A stretch of 64,000 nucleotides of DNA from Brevipalpus yothersi (lineage: Eukaryota; Arthropoda; Arachnida; Trombidiformes; Tenuipalpidae), in assembly GCA_003956705.1 (NCBI GenBank), contig QZCP01000021.1, forward strand, positions 106,847-170,846. Direction: 5' to 3'. How positions within the stretch are numbered: the stretch's first letter is position 1; the number at the start of each line of letters is the position of its first letter. Both the position numbers and the translations under genes were made by a program. This document shows positions 1-11,964 of the stretch, one piece after another. Under the pieces are notes generated by a model. The model was not told the origin of the DNA. It ran no database searches and saw only the letters and a program-made list of their open reading frames with translations.

Positions 1-421
1 GTTCAATTCTCCGACTGACTCTTTGATCTCTTCTATTTGTTGCAGGAGTTGATCTAGCTTGGCAATGGTTCTATCTTCAGGGGCAGGGGGTTCTATGCTC
101 AATGGTGATGGAGATGAAGATTTGCGGATGAGATATTTTTCGAGTGACTGAGCAAGGTATGTATCAAAATCGGCATCCATAGATTCGCAAATGAGTGAGT
201 TTGGTGAAGGAGGAGTAGATGGTGATTCAATGAAATATGGAGGATCTTCGTGAAATGAGTCAAAACTTCCACAGGATTTATCCCTTGATAATAGACCTCC
301 AAAAGAGTATGCAATACAGGATGTGAGTGACTTTTTCCGTTTTCGCCTTCGGTGCATAAAAAGCTTGTAGCATATGAAGGATCCAACTCCGAGAATGAGG
401 ATAACTGAAGAGAGACGAACT
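1..421 (-). CDS. Partial gene: single-pass membrane protein with coiled coil (RMDN-like?)
   Basis: An open reverse-strand frame runs from a likely splice acceptor near 421 (a pyrimidine tract ending in cttcag) to the window edge, so both the first exon and the C-terminal part are missing. It reads a hydrophobic segment (VILILGVGSFICYKLF), then a basic stop-transfer stretch (HRRRKRKKS), a Ser/Pro-rich linker, and a heptad-like segment (IAKLDQLLQQIEEIKESVGEL). A membrane anchor with a basic flank, a disordered linker and a short coiled coil is the N-terminal plan of regulator of microtubule dynamics proteins (RMDN3/PTPIP51), which tether ER to mitochondria. That identity is a guess from architecture and a weak likeness in the coiled coil. 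The frame has no start codon before the membrane segment and a stop lies upstream at about 475, so a 5' exon further right is expected. I could not place it: an open frame with ATG at 711-713 does not join in phase. Confidence 0.45.
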
Positions 422-721
422 GAAGAAAGGGGAAGATAATTCAGATTGTTAATAGAGCATAGAAGTTCCAGATTTCAAAAACGAGCGCAAATGCTAACGA
501 AAAAAAAATCTTACAGTAAGACTCCCGAATATAACGAGAGGCAACTGAAAAAGGAGAAAATGATAAAATAACAAAATTAATAAACCAAAATAAACAAATG
601 AAAAAAAACACTAGATCGTGATGGGGATGAAACTTAAAGTGAACAGACAGAACACGAAAAAGTAATTTAGACCTTTTTGAGAGAAAACGCGGCCAACTTG
701 AGTCAGGATGCATGCAGTTTC

Positions 722-2981
722 ATCAAGTAAATGATTGATATTCACTGATTTCATTGGAAAAATTATAAATTATAAATTCAACGTATTGGTGGGCAAAGTG
801 GTAGTAGTGGTTAAACTATTGTGTCTCTAGGAGAGAGAAAATAAACCACAAAGGTGGCATTGATTCAGTCATTGAGATGATGATTACATTGAAAGGAGAC
901 AACTCTAACTTGATGCACTCTGATCTCAACTTGGCAGCAAGTGTGCTCTATGATCTTGATTTTCGAATGAAGGTTACAAGGATCAATAGATTCATTCAGC
1001 AATAAAGACTAGGCACGAGGAGAGGAAGGGAAAGGAGAGGTGATGAAAGATTATCAGATTCACTTACTTTCACCAAAAGTAACGGTGGGAAGATAAAAAC
1101 CACATGAGGGGCAATATCTTGGCGTTTGATGAGAGGGATAGAGTAGTGAGAATTCAATCGAAGAGAGGCTTACTCTCACATCTCCACTTTGCAACATGGT
1201 TAACAGTATATCGTATGATGATTATTCTTTCTTTCACAATGTTAACGGATGATAAATATATTTATATATATATATGTATGTATGATATACTCTTGGAGAG
1301 AGACAAAGCAGGACGGGGAGTGAACGAACTTTACCAAATTAGAGTCTATATTACATTATGAGGAAGAAGAATAGGTTTGCGAAATTGCAGCTCTTCGTTC
1401 GAGAAATAGTAGTAGATCTCAATCTAATCATCTGATTCGAGGGAGATAAATTTCAGTTCTAAACAACAGTTTTCACAAATAATTCATATTCGATAGGAGA
1501 CCATAAATTTTGAATGCATGCAGCAACTAATTAATAGATTTTTACTCTTTTGTTAGGCACACGAAACCTGTGAAATGTGATGGATCTTTGTTGGTCAGTG
1601 CACTTGCTTACTGTGTACTGATCACTTGATGATTTCAAGTTGCAAGCAGCAAAAACAATGGACATAACACGTTGATGAATTAACTCCAATTAACCAACTT
1701 GATGAACCAAAACATCATTCTCTCATATTATCACACCACTTGAAACAATCGATTAGACAAAATAGGTTACCCTGCTATGGACCATGGTTCCTATCAGTAT
1801 CTTGTGTGTGTGTGTCGGCAATACAGATGATATGCGGAAATTAGGGGTAGTTCAAGTTCGATGATTGATCCCGAATGGAATTTGAACAATTCCAAAACAA
1901 ATAAAGTACAAACTGAAATCTTTTTGCAAATTATCACCTATTATTGCTCTACCTCATATCACCCCCAACACATTAGCTTGACCACATTTTGCACCCAAAA
2001 TCATTTGATCGCATCTTGCAAAAACCAAAACAAACCACAATCTCTCCAACAGTTTTATCCAAAAATAAATGTCAAACACTTTAAAATGCCAACTTTCAAG
2101 ACATTTGATCACTACAGTAATGTACACACTTAATCATTATAAAATAAATTCACAAAACAACACCTTGACTTGAACACAAACATGATACTGAATGTGTGTG
2201 TATATGTATTCAGAACAGACTTCAGATTGTGAATACAATTCTGAGGAAAGCTGAGCGCGTTTATGCGCATTTGATGGAATAGGTTAACATTATCAGAATC
2301 GTGTATAAAGTGAATTGTTCTGTGAAAGATATACACAATTGAGAAATATTCAAGAATTACTCGAATAGCTATATATTCTGTTGGTAGTAATCGAGGTTAA
2401 CATTTTCTGACTCAATTTATTTTCAGAAATCGGAGCTATTAATTGAGAGTGTATTCAAGTTGTATCATTGATATCAAGGAGGAGAGGTTATTCGGTGAAG
2501 AAAATTCGAGGATTTTAGAGCTTTCAGCTGTGAGAACTTAGGTCATTTGAATACATTATACTGATCTAGCTGTCCTTGGAATGATGAATTTCTGAGAATT
2601 TCTAAAAATCTATCTCTATATTTGATGTTGCATTAAAACAAGAAATTGATTCGATTGATTTGATCCCAAATAACTTATCATGGCTAGAAGTCGCCAATTT
2701 ACTCAAACATGCATACTTATCGAAGTTTCTCGAGATAAGAGGAACGAGACATTCGTCCAGCAATTCATAGCTTCATTTTGAAGGGATTGGAAAAAAAATT
2801 TTGAATGCAAAATCTCTTTTGATGAAAAATTATTATTGTCTACTTACTAGAGATCTTTGATTTTTCTAATATAATTTACAGTTAAGCTTATCAGCTGTAT
2901 CGTACAACAAAATTTTATGAAAATGACTATGAAAAGGAAGGCACATGAAGGGCTCACAGCCTATGGATATGAAAACTGGAA
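722..2981. other. Intergenic/intronic stretch, no gene seen
   Basis: AT-rich sequence with only short, unconserved open frames and short simple repeats (an AT/TA run near 1255-1275, a (GT)n near 1804-1816). It may hold the 5' end of the gene at the left edge and the 3' flank of POLRMT. I see no RNA gene or further coding exon. Confidence 0.4.
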
Positions 2982-5900
2982 TCATGAGAAAAAATAAACA
3001 GAATCTAGAACATTTTTCAGCTCAAAAGTACCCTTCTTGGGAACTGCTTGCAGCAATTCGAGTTCTTTCTTTGCCATTTCAGGATCTTTGATGACGGAGT
3101 TGATGATAGGACCATATCTCTCCACCATGAAGTTTGAAAGATCTTGAAGAATTTCTTCTGAGTGAAGATCAACAAATTTTTCTCTGCAAATTTTGTTCAT
3201 CTGATTAATAGTTATCGGATGAGTCCAATACGAGTCATGAATCGCTACAAAATTGAGTCCTAAACGCTCACTCTCCAAGGCGGTCAGCATCATGTGACTA
3301 GAATCCAATGAGTGGATGAAGTTTGGAGGGAAAGCATTTCTCTGCTTGATAGTTTTGGGTTTACTGAAAGATACGAATGAGTGCATAAGATAATGGAAAA
3401 TTCAATCAGATTGAATGAATACTTACAAGTTTCTGACGATTACTTCAACCTCATGTCCATTGGAAAATCTCTGTGGAAAAAAAGTAAAAAGTTGAATTCA
3501 TTGTTCGACTCTTACTAAGATATCAGCAATATAGGCGATCAATTTCGAATTCATGACCCTTGGTCATTCAACTAACCGGATTAAAATAAGGCTGAATCAC
3601 AGGTAGACCCAACGGAGTTCTCCACTCAACGGGAAAGCCTAAAGTTTGTGAAATAAGAATGGCAGACTTTGTGAACCAGAATTGAATTGCTTGAGTAGCT
3701 GAAAACATGGTGGCAATCGATTTGAAGGTCTTTTTTGTAAGATACAATGATGATGGCCACAGTTTGTCATCAGGAAGACTAGACATCTCTTTTAATTGCT
3801 TGTAAATCTGGTGTTTTGCTCCGAAAGTTGTTACTCCGTAGACATAGGTCATCACAGTTTGTTTGACTACTTTTCTTTTGATTGAACCTTCCAAAAGTTT
3901 GGCAATCTCGTTTCCTGACCGAGCATCTGATTGACGTTGTTTTTCCACTAATTCAGCGACATCAGAATAGACATCGTTAGGTTTATCACAAGGATAGAGA
4001 TTCACAGATATGGCTCCTTGAAGATCTCTTCCAAGAGCTGCGTAATGTTGGAGCCCATTGCAAGAGCCATCTTGATGGACCGGAAAGTAGGAAACAAAAG
4101 TGGATGGATCAGGCTGCTTGGATGCTTTGACTATCTCCATACAGCAAGCAAGAACTTGCCATGGATCCTCTTGCTTCGCCCACCACTTTTGACCATCGAG
4201 TGGCTTCTCAGCTGAATCAATAATATCATCCATAATTTCATTACAGTAACTGAGTCTTGCAGGAATACTTTCACGCTTCTTTAGACCTGTTAAATTGATG
4301 AGATGAATTTTGAGCCAGTTCAACCCTTCGGGTCCTAATGGTTTGCCTTTCGCAAAAAGCATCAGAGATCTAGAGAGATCATTTCCTAGATGATTCAGAT
4401 GAGGTGGACAAGCGTAAACTCTGCCACGAAAATCAATATTGTGAGGTAACCAAAAAAGACGATCACGAAACTGGTAGAAAATTTCAAATTTTAGAAAATG
4501 TGGAATTCAGAATTTAGAATTCGATTATGTAGACTTACATGATTTGCTATGGAGAGCTTGTATAAACAATCACACCAGAGACTGTATTCATTCTGACGAT
4601 CTTGCTTAGCCTTCTTTTTCAATTGGTAAGCCTTGAATTTAGATTTTTCACTTGAAAGAAAAAGGAAAGAATTTGAGAATGCTGTTGGGACTAGAATTTC
4701 CATGTAACTTACTCAAAATTATTAGGGTAGTGAGGAATCATCGAATCATGAAGAGGAATATCTATGCTCTTATCTCCACCTGATCGGAAAACAGCCAATG
4801 CGATATCTAGAACCTGCAAAACGAAGATTATGAAAGAAGAATTTTAGCATAAGAAAAATTCCATTCATCAACGAACCTCTCTGTTAATTTTCCAAGCAAC
4901 CATTGATAAGGCGTTGAGAGCATCATAGATTGGCGTTAAATTTTCCACTTTAGCAACTTCAAGATTGATCCATTCGTCTTCATCGAAAGATATGGGTCTC
5001 AAAAAATCGGTCTTACAAAGTAGATAACCTCCATTATCAATCGAGGTCCATGGAGAAGGTGGTGACTTCATTGGAACTAGACTTGTTTCGAAAGGAATTT
5101 CAGATGAGCCGAACTTCTTGAAGAGCTGTCTAAATGTCATATGAGCACGAATTTCTTCAGGTGATTGTTGTGAGTTGCCGAAGACTGAATAAAAAACAGG
5201 CACGAGTGTGGGAACAGGTGATCTCTCACTTCTTGGGAGAAGTAATGAAGGGTCTATCTTGATTTCATTGAGGAGTATATTGAGTAAGAATTTTCCGATA
5301 TCATGATTCTGCATTGGAGTCAAATGAAAATCATCAAAATCCATTGAGAATTGTCCTCCACTGAGTTTTATCGAATAGTTCCAATAATCTCTTGGGTTGT
5401 GTTGAGCTATCAATTGAGGTGAACAGTTCCATTTGATGAATTCGTTATAATAATGAGACCATTGAGGATAAACTTTGTTCTTCAAATAACCATGATAACG
5501 ATCACCAAAAGAACGACCGATCGCTCGACGCAAGTAGCTCATCGGTGGGCTGTAAGTCTTGTAGAAACGTGCGAAGGAGATGAGAGAGTCCATGATTATG
5601 TCCACATAATCATTGACCTCGAGAATGGTTAAAAAAGGCAGTATAGTCATTCTAGGATCATCTTTAACGTTGTTCTGTAAACTTTGAACATTTTTGATGA
5701 AAGCATTGGTCACACTTTCTCTCCATTCTTTCATACACTTTTCCCACAAGTCTTTACCATGTCGAGGAAAGTTCATATTTTCTTGATAAACAGACTCAAT
5801 GGCGATTACACCTCTGGTTTCATGATCTATTTGCTCTTTACTCCATTGACCAAGATATGAGTGGTATTCCTCAGGAAGAATTTCGTATTCAGTTCGAGGG

Positions 5901-6813
5901 GCATCTTGATGATTTGATAGTAATTTACAGGGATATAAAACAGGTGGAGGAGAAATCTCAAACTCTAATTCAGGCATCAAGTAAGAGAATTTCTCAATTA
6001 TTTTATCCATTTCAGGGATGGAAAGTTTTGATTTTATCAAAAGCTCTTCCAGTTTGAGATTTTGTCTTTCCATCATCGACAAAATACCGCTCAAAACGAC
6101 CAGATCCACTGGATCCTTATCAATTGCTGCCAGAATCATTGCTGAATAAGAATCTATATCACACTTGACACGAGATCGTTTCATAAGAGAGAAAACATCG
6201 AAAACTTTCTTGGAATCTTTCTTTTTCACCCAACCTTTGAACATTAAATTGTACACTGATGTGTCCACTGGATTGGCTACCGGATCTCTGAAGGCATTTT
6301 TGGTTCGATAATAGAGAAAACTTTGCTGAGCTCTATCCATCATGTCAGCATTAATGCAGGCCATGAGGTATGACTTGAGAGATGATCGAAAATGACTGAC
6401 CACAAACCGTTTATCCATCTTTTTACGATTATTCTCTTTGGTTGGGCTCACATTGGTTGCCATCGCTTTGAGATCAGAAATTAAATGATTCTCCGTTTCG
6501 ATGGCACTGATATCCTTATCGATCATATCAAGATCTTCATCTCTTCCTGAGCCTGTATTTTCATACTTGAAATAATCTTCAGGCATGGGAATCTAGAAAA
6601 AAGATCACAAATTATCAATCAATAAACCTCAACCATTCTGATAACTGAACAAATCAAAACACTTACCCCACGATACTCTGGTGGATCCAACAGATCATCA
6701 TGAGGATTATCAGCAGTCCTCGAAACACTAGTTTTGGAGGCAAAACATCGAATAACTGATACATTTTTAACTCTCAACAGAGTAACATGTTTAATCATCA
6801 AATTACGCAACAT
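2982..6813 (-). CDS. POLRMT: Mitochondrial DNA-directed RNA polymerase
   Basis: Single-subunit, T7-like polymerase that transcribes mitochondrial DNA and makes replication primers. Seven exons join in frame: 6813-6667, 6592-4877, 4813-4713, 4650-4539, 4470-3577, 3470-3427, 3363-2982, giving about 1131 aa (vertebrate enzymes are about 1230). The first 30 residues are Arg/Lys-rich and acid-free (MLRNLMIKHVTLLRVKNVSV), a good matrix-targeting presequence. A pentatricopeptide-like helical segment lies near residues 160-210 (YNLMFKGWVKKKDSKKVFDV). The catalytic core is intact: DFRGRVYACPPHLNHLG opens the palm/thumb region, motif A is DGSCNGLQHYAALGRD, motif B (O helix) is KRKVVKQTVMTYVYGVT, and motif C is HDSYWTH with the second catalytic Asp. 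FPPNFIHSLDSSHMM precedes motif C as in the family. The 44 bp sixth exon was placed from phase and from the family sequence around it. The gene is head-to-head with the RAB5IF-like gene, 460 bp away. Confidence 0.95.
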
Positions 6814-7273
6814 TATTCCAATTGACCAAGAAGTTAAAAATGTTTATCGATACAGCTTTTCGGTCCTCCAAAAGGTAAACTATCAGTCAAGTGAACGGTT
6901 TCATTAGAGTTGATCATCAACCTTAACCTTAACCACAACATACTCTACAGATCACCAAGAAACATGGATCATGTCCACCACCATCGATAAAATGGAAAAA
7001 AATCATTTCACCACCAATAACAATCGAATCAATCTTACATAACAGAACAGTATCAAAAAAGCAGCATGTTTTTACAGCTTCAAACAAAAAATCAAAACAT
7101 GTGCGTTTATGAGCCCGGTTTTTTGGTTTGCGCACTTTTCATTATCATCAACACACATCAACAACAACTTCCACATGCTGTTCATGTTGTACATGTTGTG
7201 GTATACTTAATTGAGATCCTCACTTTTTTTTGTAAGTTTTTCGACTGATCGATAATTAATTAATTCATAATAG
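6814..7273. promoter_or_regulatory. Divergent promoter region between POLRMT and RAB5IF-like gene
   Basis: 460 bp separate the two start codons, which face away from each other, so both promoters and 5' UTRs must lie here. The stretch contains CA/GT-rich repeats (7148-7200, several acacatc and catgttg units). No clear TATA box is placed. The shared-promoter role is inferred from geometry only. Confidence 0.4.
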
Positions 7274-8019
7274 ATGAAGAAAAGTTTCGGTGGTGGTAGA
7301 GGGCATAAAGATGCTGGTGATAAGAGTGTTTGGGAGAAAATGTTCACTCCCAATGCATCTTGGGAGGATAAGGTAAGAGAAGAAGATGAAGATGAAGATT
7401 TAATTGTGATTAAGTGTCCTGTTAAATGTTTTCGATTTGTGTTTGTCATGAATGTCGATTGAATTGTCTTCAAATTTGATTAATTGGATTGTATTTTATT
7501 GTAGGATCAATTTTTAGATGTAATTTATTGGGGTCGACAAGTCCTGGGAATTTTGATGGGCTTTTTGTGGGGTTTCTTTGGTAAGATTTGATAATGTTGT
7601 CCTCATCTTTTGATTTATTATATATGAATTGAATCTGTTAATTTGATTGTTGCTACTTTCTTCGATAGGAATAACTGGATTCTTGGGAATTTCAATGTTT
7701 CTAGCACTCAATTCTGCGGCAGTATATCTGTATTCAGGTAAAATTTTGCCTTCAGGTTATCACGATATTCCAAAATCTGATGATTTCTCTCCCTTGCCAC
7801 AGTAAAATTTAATAATGATTGTGATGATATCATGGAGTATGTCAAAGAGGGTTTAATGACTTCTTTCGCAGGATTCTTGGTGAGTAAATTGATTGATCAA
7901 TCAATTGAATGCTCGAAACACATTTCTAGTTCCTCTTCTTACTTAACGCGGTAATTGTCTTGATCTTCGTTCTTCCACAGGTAACATGGATCATGGTCTA
8001 CTCTGCCATCTACCATTGA
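7274..8019 (+). CDS. RAB5IF: RAB5-interacting-factor family membrane protein (RAB5IF/RCAF1/C20orf24-like)
   Basis: Small ER multipass protein. The vertebrate member works with TMCO1/OPTI-type partners in membrane-protein insertion at the translocon and was earlier described as a Rab5 interactor and respiratory-complex assembly factor. Five short exons join in phase: 7274-7372, 7505-7580, 7669-7737, 7803-7879, 7981-8019, encoding 119 aa (human about 130). The family signature is clear: SVWEKMF....ASWEDKDQFLDVIYWGRQ in the cytosolic N-terminus, then helix 1 (VLGILMGFLWGFFGITGFLG), helix 2 (ISMFLALNSAAVYLYS) and the C-terminal YVKEGLMTSFAGFLVTWIMVYSAIYH helix. The start codon is the first ATG of the frame. 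It was chosen because MKKSFGGGRGHKD matches the usual polar, poorly conserved N-terminus. A possible variant poly(A) signal (attaaa) lies near 8208. The protein would be an ER membrane protein. Confidence 0.9.
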
Positions 8020-9394
8020 TGCCAAATTATTCCATCATCAAAAAGATGTTATCCATTACGATCGGAAATTCTTTTTTTTACAAACTCCGATGGTAACACA
8101 AGCTAGTTACCGATTTAACTTTTTTCAGTATGCACCTTTTTATCTGGTGCTCTTAGATGTATTCCTTTCACATATTGATTTTTCAATATTCATAAGTCAA
8201 TTTAATGATTAAAAATTCCACGAATCAAGTTTGTCCATGAACAAGGAGGTAGAAATCATCATTACATATCTCACTCAACCCAATAATCTTGATATTACAG
8301 AGCACAATCATCAACAACAAGAACAGAAGAACGCAAGACGCAACCGGAAGTTTGGATAAAAGTTTCCAAAATAGAACAGAAACGATTTCCTCAACAAACT
8401 TTCCATGAAAAAAGGAGAAAATTTTTCAACATTGTCCGTTATAAAAATTGACCTTGCTTTTCTCTCCATATTATGTCCCAAGAGCAGAGGAAGAAAGAGA
8501 GATCAATGCAGGTAGGAAGGGAAGCTCACTGGTTGATGATGAAAAAAGAATGATCTCTATGAATAATTAATTTGATGAAGGGCGGTGGTTGAGTTTGTTA
8601 CCAAGATGATCCACGAATATTTCTGAATTGTGGTGAAATCCGATGTGTTACCTTCCTTCCTCTCTCTCTCTTCGCCCCGAGGAGAGGTGAAAAAAAGGGA
8701 AAAGTGAAATCTGTTTCTTTGTATGTTGTAAAATGATGTAGATTTTCATGACGCTTGTGATCTAGATATGTGTGAGTGTCTTTCCATTTTCACATGAAAC
8801 GCCATGATGACCATCTGAAAGTGCTTTGAGAGAGATAGAAAAGATCTGTGTATAGCTGAGGAAGTAGATTAGAGATGGATTTTTTTTACATCGATTATGA
8901 TCATCATGATCATCATGTAAAGTCGATTGTCGATCCTCTATTCGAGCATCCTCAATATGATTCGAGTTCTTTTTAAATTATCATCATCGTCTTCAATTTG
9001 TCTTCCTTGGTGGGCCGAAAGAGAACCGATGACAAGATGAGACAAATCTACGTATAAAGTTGCTGAGATTATTTTTTCTTTTTACTCTGAACATTGTCCG
9101 AATGTACATTATTGTTCCCATCGACCAACATTGACTGCGATGCTTCCAATGAAAATTTTCATGGTGGGAAAGTAGCCGGATGATGATAATGTTCAGTTGA
9201 CCAAAGTACTTCATAACAGCATGTTGTGTTCCTCATATTCTCATAATAATCAACACCAGCCACGATATCATCCATGTGAATCATTGGCGAGGGTTGAATT
9301 GAGAGTGATGTCCAGTTTTTGTAACATTTCGAACTCAATTCTGCAAATTTTTCATCTCTATCACATTGGAAGACAATTTTTTCCACATTACATT
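8020..9394. other. Non-coding stretch between RAB5IF-like gene and TMIE
   Basis: Holds the RAB5IF 3' flank and the TMIE 5' flank. Simple motifs include a CTCTCTCT run near 8660-8671 and tandem atcatgatcatcatgatcatcatg-type palindromic repeats at about 8895-8920. Short open frames here overlap on both strands and look random. No RNA gene was recognised. Confidence 0.4.
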
Positions 9395-10707
9395 ATGATC
9401 ATTCGACTAACATTATTTTTATCAACTTTATTAATTGTGACCAATTTAATTCCAATTTCTTATGGACATAAGGTAAGTTTTTTCCTGTCGATTGTCAAGA
9501 GAGAAAAACTTTCCTTACCAATCACCTATCAACAATCAATACATCATATTTTTAATTGAAATTATTCCTAGTGTGCAGGTGAAGCAATTGAAAGTCAATT
9601 CGATGAATATTTAGAGCGACCAATTATCGGTGTAATCAAATTATGGCATCTATTGTTTATGATAATTACAATCATCATCATTGCCACAATCGTTTTCTGT
9701 TGCATAATGCGATGTCGAGTTCCCCGGACTAAGCAAGAGATTGAAGCTGATGGTGTTCGAAAAAAAGTTACCAAACAATTCAGAGCACATCTGAACAAAA
9801 TTCCAATCGAAGGAATGGAATTGATAAAAGGTGATTAGAGCATACCTTTCATCATGAAAATCGGCAAAATTTATAAAATTCAATTGATTCAATCTTTTTC
9901 TTTCATAGTGCTCAACCAAGTAAAAGAATTTGAAGAGGCTCGACTAGAAGAAGGAGCTGTTGAAGTGAAAAAATCATTATATCAAAGAATTAAAGCAAGT
10001 TTCAAGAAAAAGAAACGAGATTCTGTTATAAATCCAGAAGCTACTGGAGATGAACAAAAAGATGCTGATACTCTTCATGCAAGTCCATCAATGAATAAGC
10101 AGGTCTCCATCGAATTGGAAGAGGTTCTGGTTGATGGGAATATCGTGAAATCATCAGTCGAAAAAATTAACATCGGCACGAGTGAATTGCCGACAATATC
10201 GGGAACGGTTGAGAGTCAGGAAAGAGCAATGGAATCTGAGGAGAAGATGGATGACATAGAGGATAGAGTAGATCCTCCAAGTGATCGAAGAAGATGGACA
10301 TTGAAGAGAATTGTTGAAGATGAAATTCAGAGGGAACGAATGCGTAATCTGTGGAAAGTAGAGAAGCAGGATTCCGAATTCATGTGAGTCAAATATTGTT
10401 TTCACTTCAATTGGACTAAATCAGTTGATTCGATTGAATTAAGATGAATAATGAACTGTTCTCTCTTTTTTCCAGAGATGATATTCGAGATCTTGCATTT
10501 CGAACAGATTCAGGATTACAAATTGACAAGAAAGATTTGGAACGATTACGTAAAGCAAATAAGCAGAGAGAAAAAGAAGAAGAGAAACGATTAAAAAAAG
10601 AGGCCAAAAAGCTGAAAAAAGAAGCTGAAAAGAAAAAGAAAGAATTGAAAAATCAAAAATCAAAGGAAGATAAACGAAATAAACAGGAACAAAGTGACAA
10701 AAATTGA
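9395..10707 (+). CDS. TMIE: Transmembrane inner ear protein homolog (TMIE) with long charged tail
   Basis: TMIE is an obligatory subunit of the TMC mechanotransduction channel in hair cells and nematode touch neurons; its cytosolic tail binds phospholipid. Four exons join in phase: 9395-9472, 9572-9830, 9909-10383, 10476-10707, giving 347 aa. Residues 1-23 form a signal-peptide-like hydrophobic start. The diagnostic block is residues 49-86: KLWHLL, a hydrophobic helix (about 51-71), CC, then CRVPRTKQEIEADG, closely matching the vertebrate RLWH...CRVPRTRKEIEA. The start ATG sits directly before the hydrophobic leader. The ectodomain is short (about 25 aa). The tail is far longer than in vertebrates (whole protein about 156 aa there). 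It has a middle acidic/Ser-rich part and a final 60 residues of almost pure Lys/Glu helix, echoing the Lys-rich end of vertebrate TMIE. A poly(A) signal aataaa lies at about 10910. Confidence 0.87.
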
Positions 10708-11328
10708 GATCGGTCACTTGATGATTTGAAATATTTTCCATTCAATAATAGTTGAGAGAGAAAAAACATGAGTGTATCATCATAGAGACGTGAAACATGA
10801 AATGGATTTGAATTTTTGCAAATCATTTCAAAATCATGATGATGAAAGAGACCACTCTGTGCCTCTTCTTGTTTTATAAATTTATTACTCTTACAAATAC
10901 AAGTCATCAAATAAATTAGAGGTCTAACCTTTTCATTCTAACAGCTTTGTAGCTGAATATGATTTTTGGAAAAATTCGTTGTTTAGAGAAGCATTTTCAA
11001 ATGAGACTCAAAAGATATAATCTCTCTATAATCGTGATAATTTCAGTAGCATATGGTATCAAGGACAATTGCCATTCTGGAGAGTTCATCTCTCTTCACC
11101 AGTTGGGTGATTAAATAGTCAAAATTATAGCCCGCATTATGATTGAAAGTTCATCTAGTTAATCATGAGGGTCTTTTCAGATTCAGATTCATCTGATCGT
11201 GCTCTTGAACTAATCATTGACTATTTCAGTGAAGTTTGATCAAGTCAATATTTCAGAGGTAAAACTTATCACTTGTATTTTGAAGTTCATCAAATTTGTC
11301 GAAACAAATTTTGAACGTTATTCTTGGA
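10708..11328. other. TMIE 3' flank / upstream region of secreted-protein gene
   Basis: About 620 bp without coding signal. It contains the aataaa at about 10910 that probably ends TMIE transcripts. The rest is AT-rich, with no recognisable promoter element that I can defend. Confidence 0.35.
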
Positions 11329-11964
11329 ATGATGATTTCAATTATTTTGTACCTTTTTCTGGCCACAGTAGAGGCCAAGTTAGTGATTAGTCCTGATCAT
11401 CAGGAACAAATATTCGACACATTTTTATCCGATGGACTGAATGTTTTACAAAACGTTGCCGAAGAGATGACAAAATTTTTGGATGAAACAAATCTTCATC
11501 ATGATGAAATGGAAACCCATATGAGAAGGAAACTATTCTATCATCCCTCTCTGGACAATGAACATCTCAAGAATATGGATCCAGAACTTTTGGACAAGGA
11601 AGCTGAGAAAGTGGTCCACAATATAGTTTACCATCTTTATGATTCTTGGGATCATTTGATGGAACCGATACGAGATTCATTCGCTCCATTTGAACACATG
11701 ATAAGTGCTCTTACCAATTATAATTATGCTGATCCAATCACTCAATCTCGGCCCCATGTAGAACTTCCAGCCAATGAAACTGTTAAAGGTATGATCCATG
11801 GAATGAAATCATTTCCAGAGGCCCTGACTCGCGTTAAAAATTTGATGAAACTAACCAACAGTCGACTGGCATCAAATGATCTTGACGATATTGACTATCC
11901 AATGGTCCAGGCCAAAGTCATGGAACGAATTCATCAAGCAAATGAGCGTTTACAGTTCGCCTGA
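11329..11964 (+). CDS. Unrecognised secreted helical protein
   Basis: Single-exon frame of 211 aa from the first ATG at 11329. The frame is open a further 11 codons upstream but without ATG, so a spliced 5' exon cannot be excluded. Residues 1-16 (MMISIILYLFLATVEA) are a clean signal peptide with an Ala-containing cleavage site. The mature part is acidic, almost Cys-free and predicted helical by eye, with repeated amphipathic stretches (EEMTKFLDETNLHHDEMETH, LDKEAEKVVHNIVYHLYDSWDHLM) and one possible N-glycosylation site (NET). It ends IHQANERLQFA. An aataaa at about 12346 gives a 3' UTR of about 380 bp. I do not recognise the family. It has no enzyme motif, no Cys framework of a known arthropod toxin or allergen, and no membrane segment after the leader. 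It is likely a secreted, lineage-specific protein. Confidence 0.65.
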   Translation: MMISIILYLFLATVEAKLVISPDHQEQIFDTFLSDGLNVLQNVAEEMTKFLDETNLHHDEMETHMRRKLFYHPSLDNEHLKNMDPELLDKEAEKVVHNIVYHLYDSWDHLMEPIRDSFAPFEHMISALTNYNYADPITQSRPHVELPANETVKGMIHGMKSFPEALTRVKNLMKLTNSRLASNDLDDIDYPMVQAKVMERIHQANERLQFA

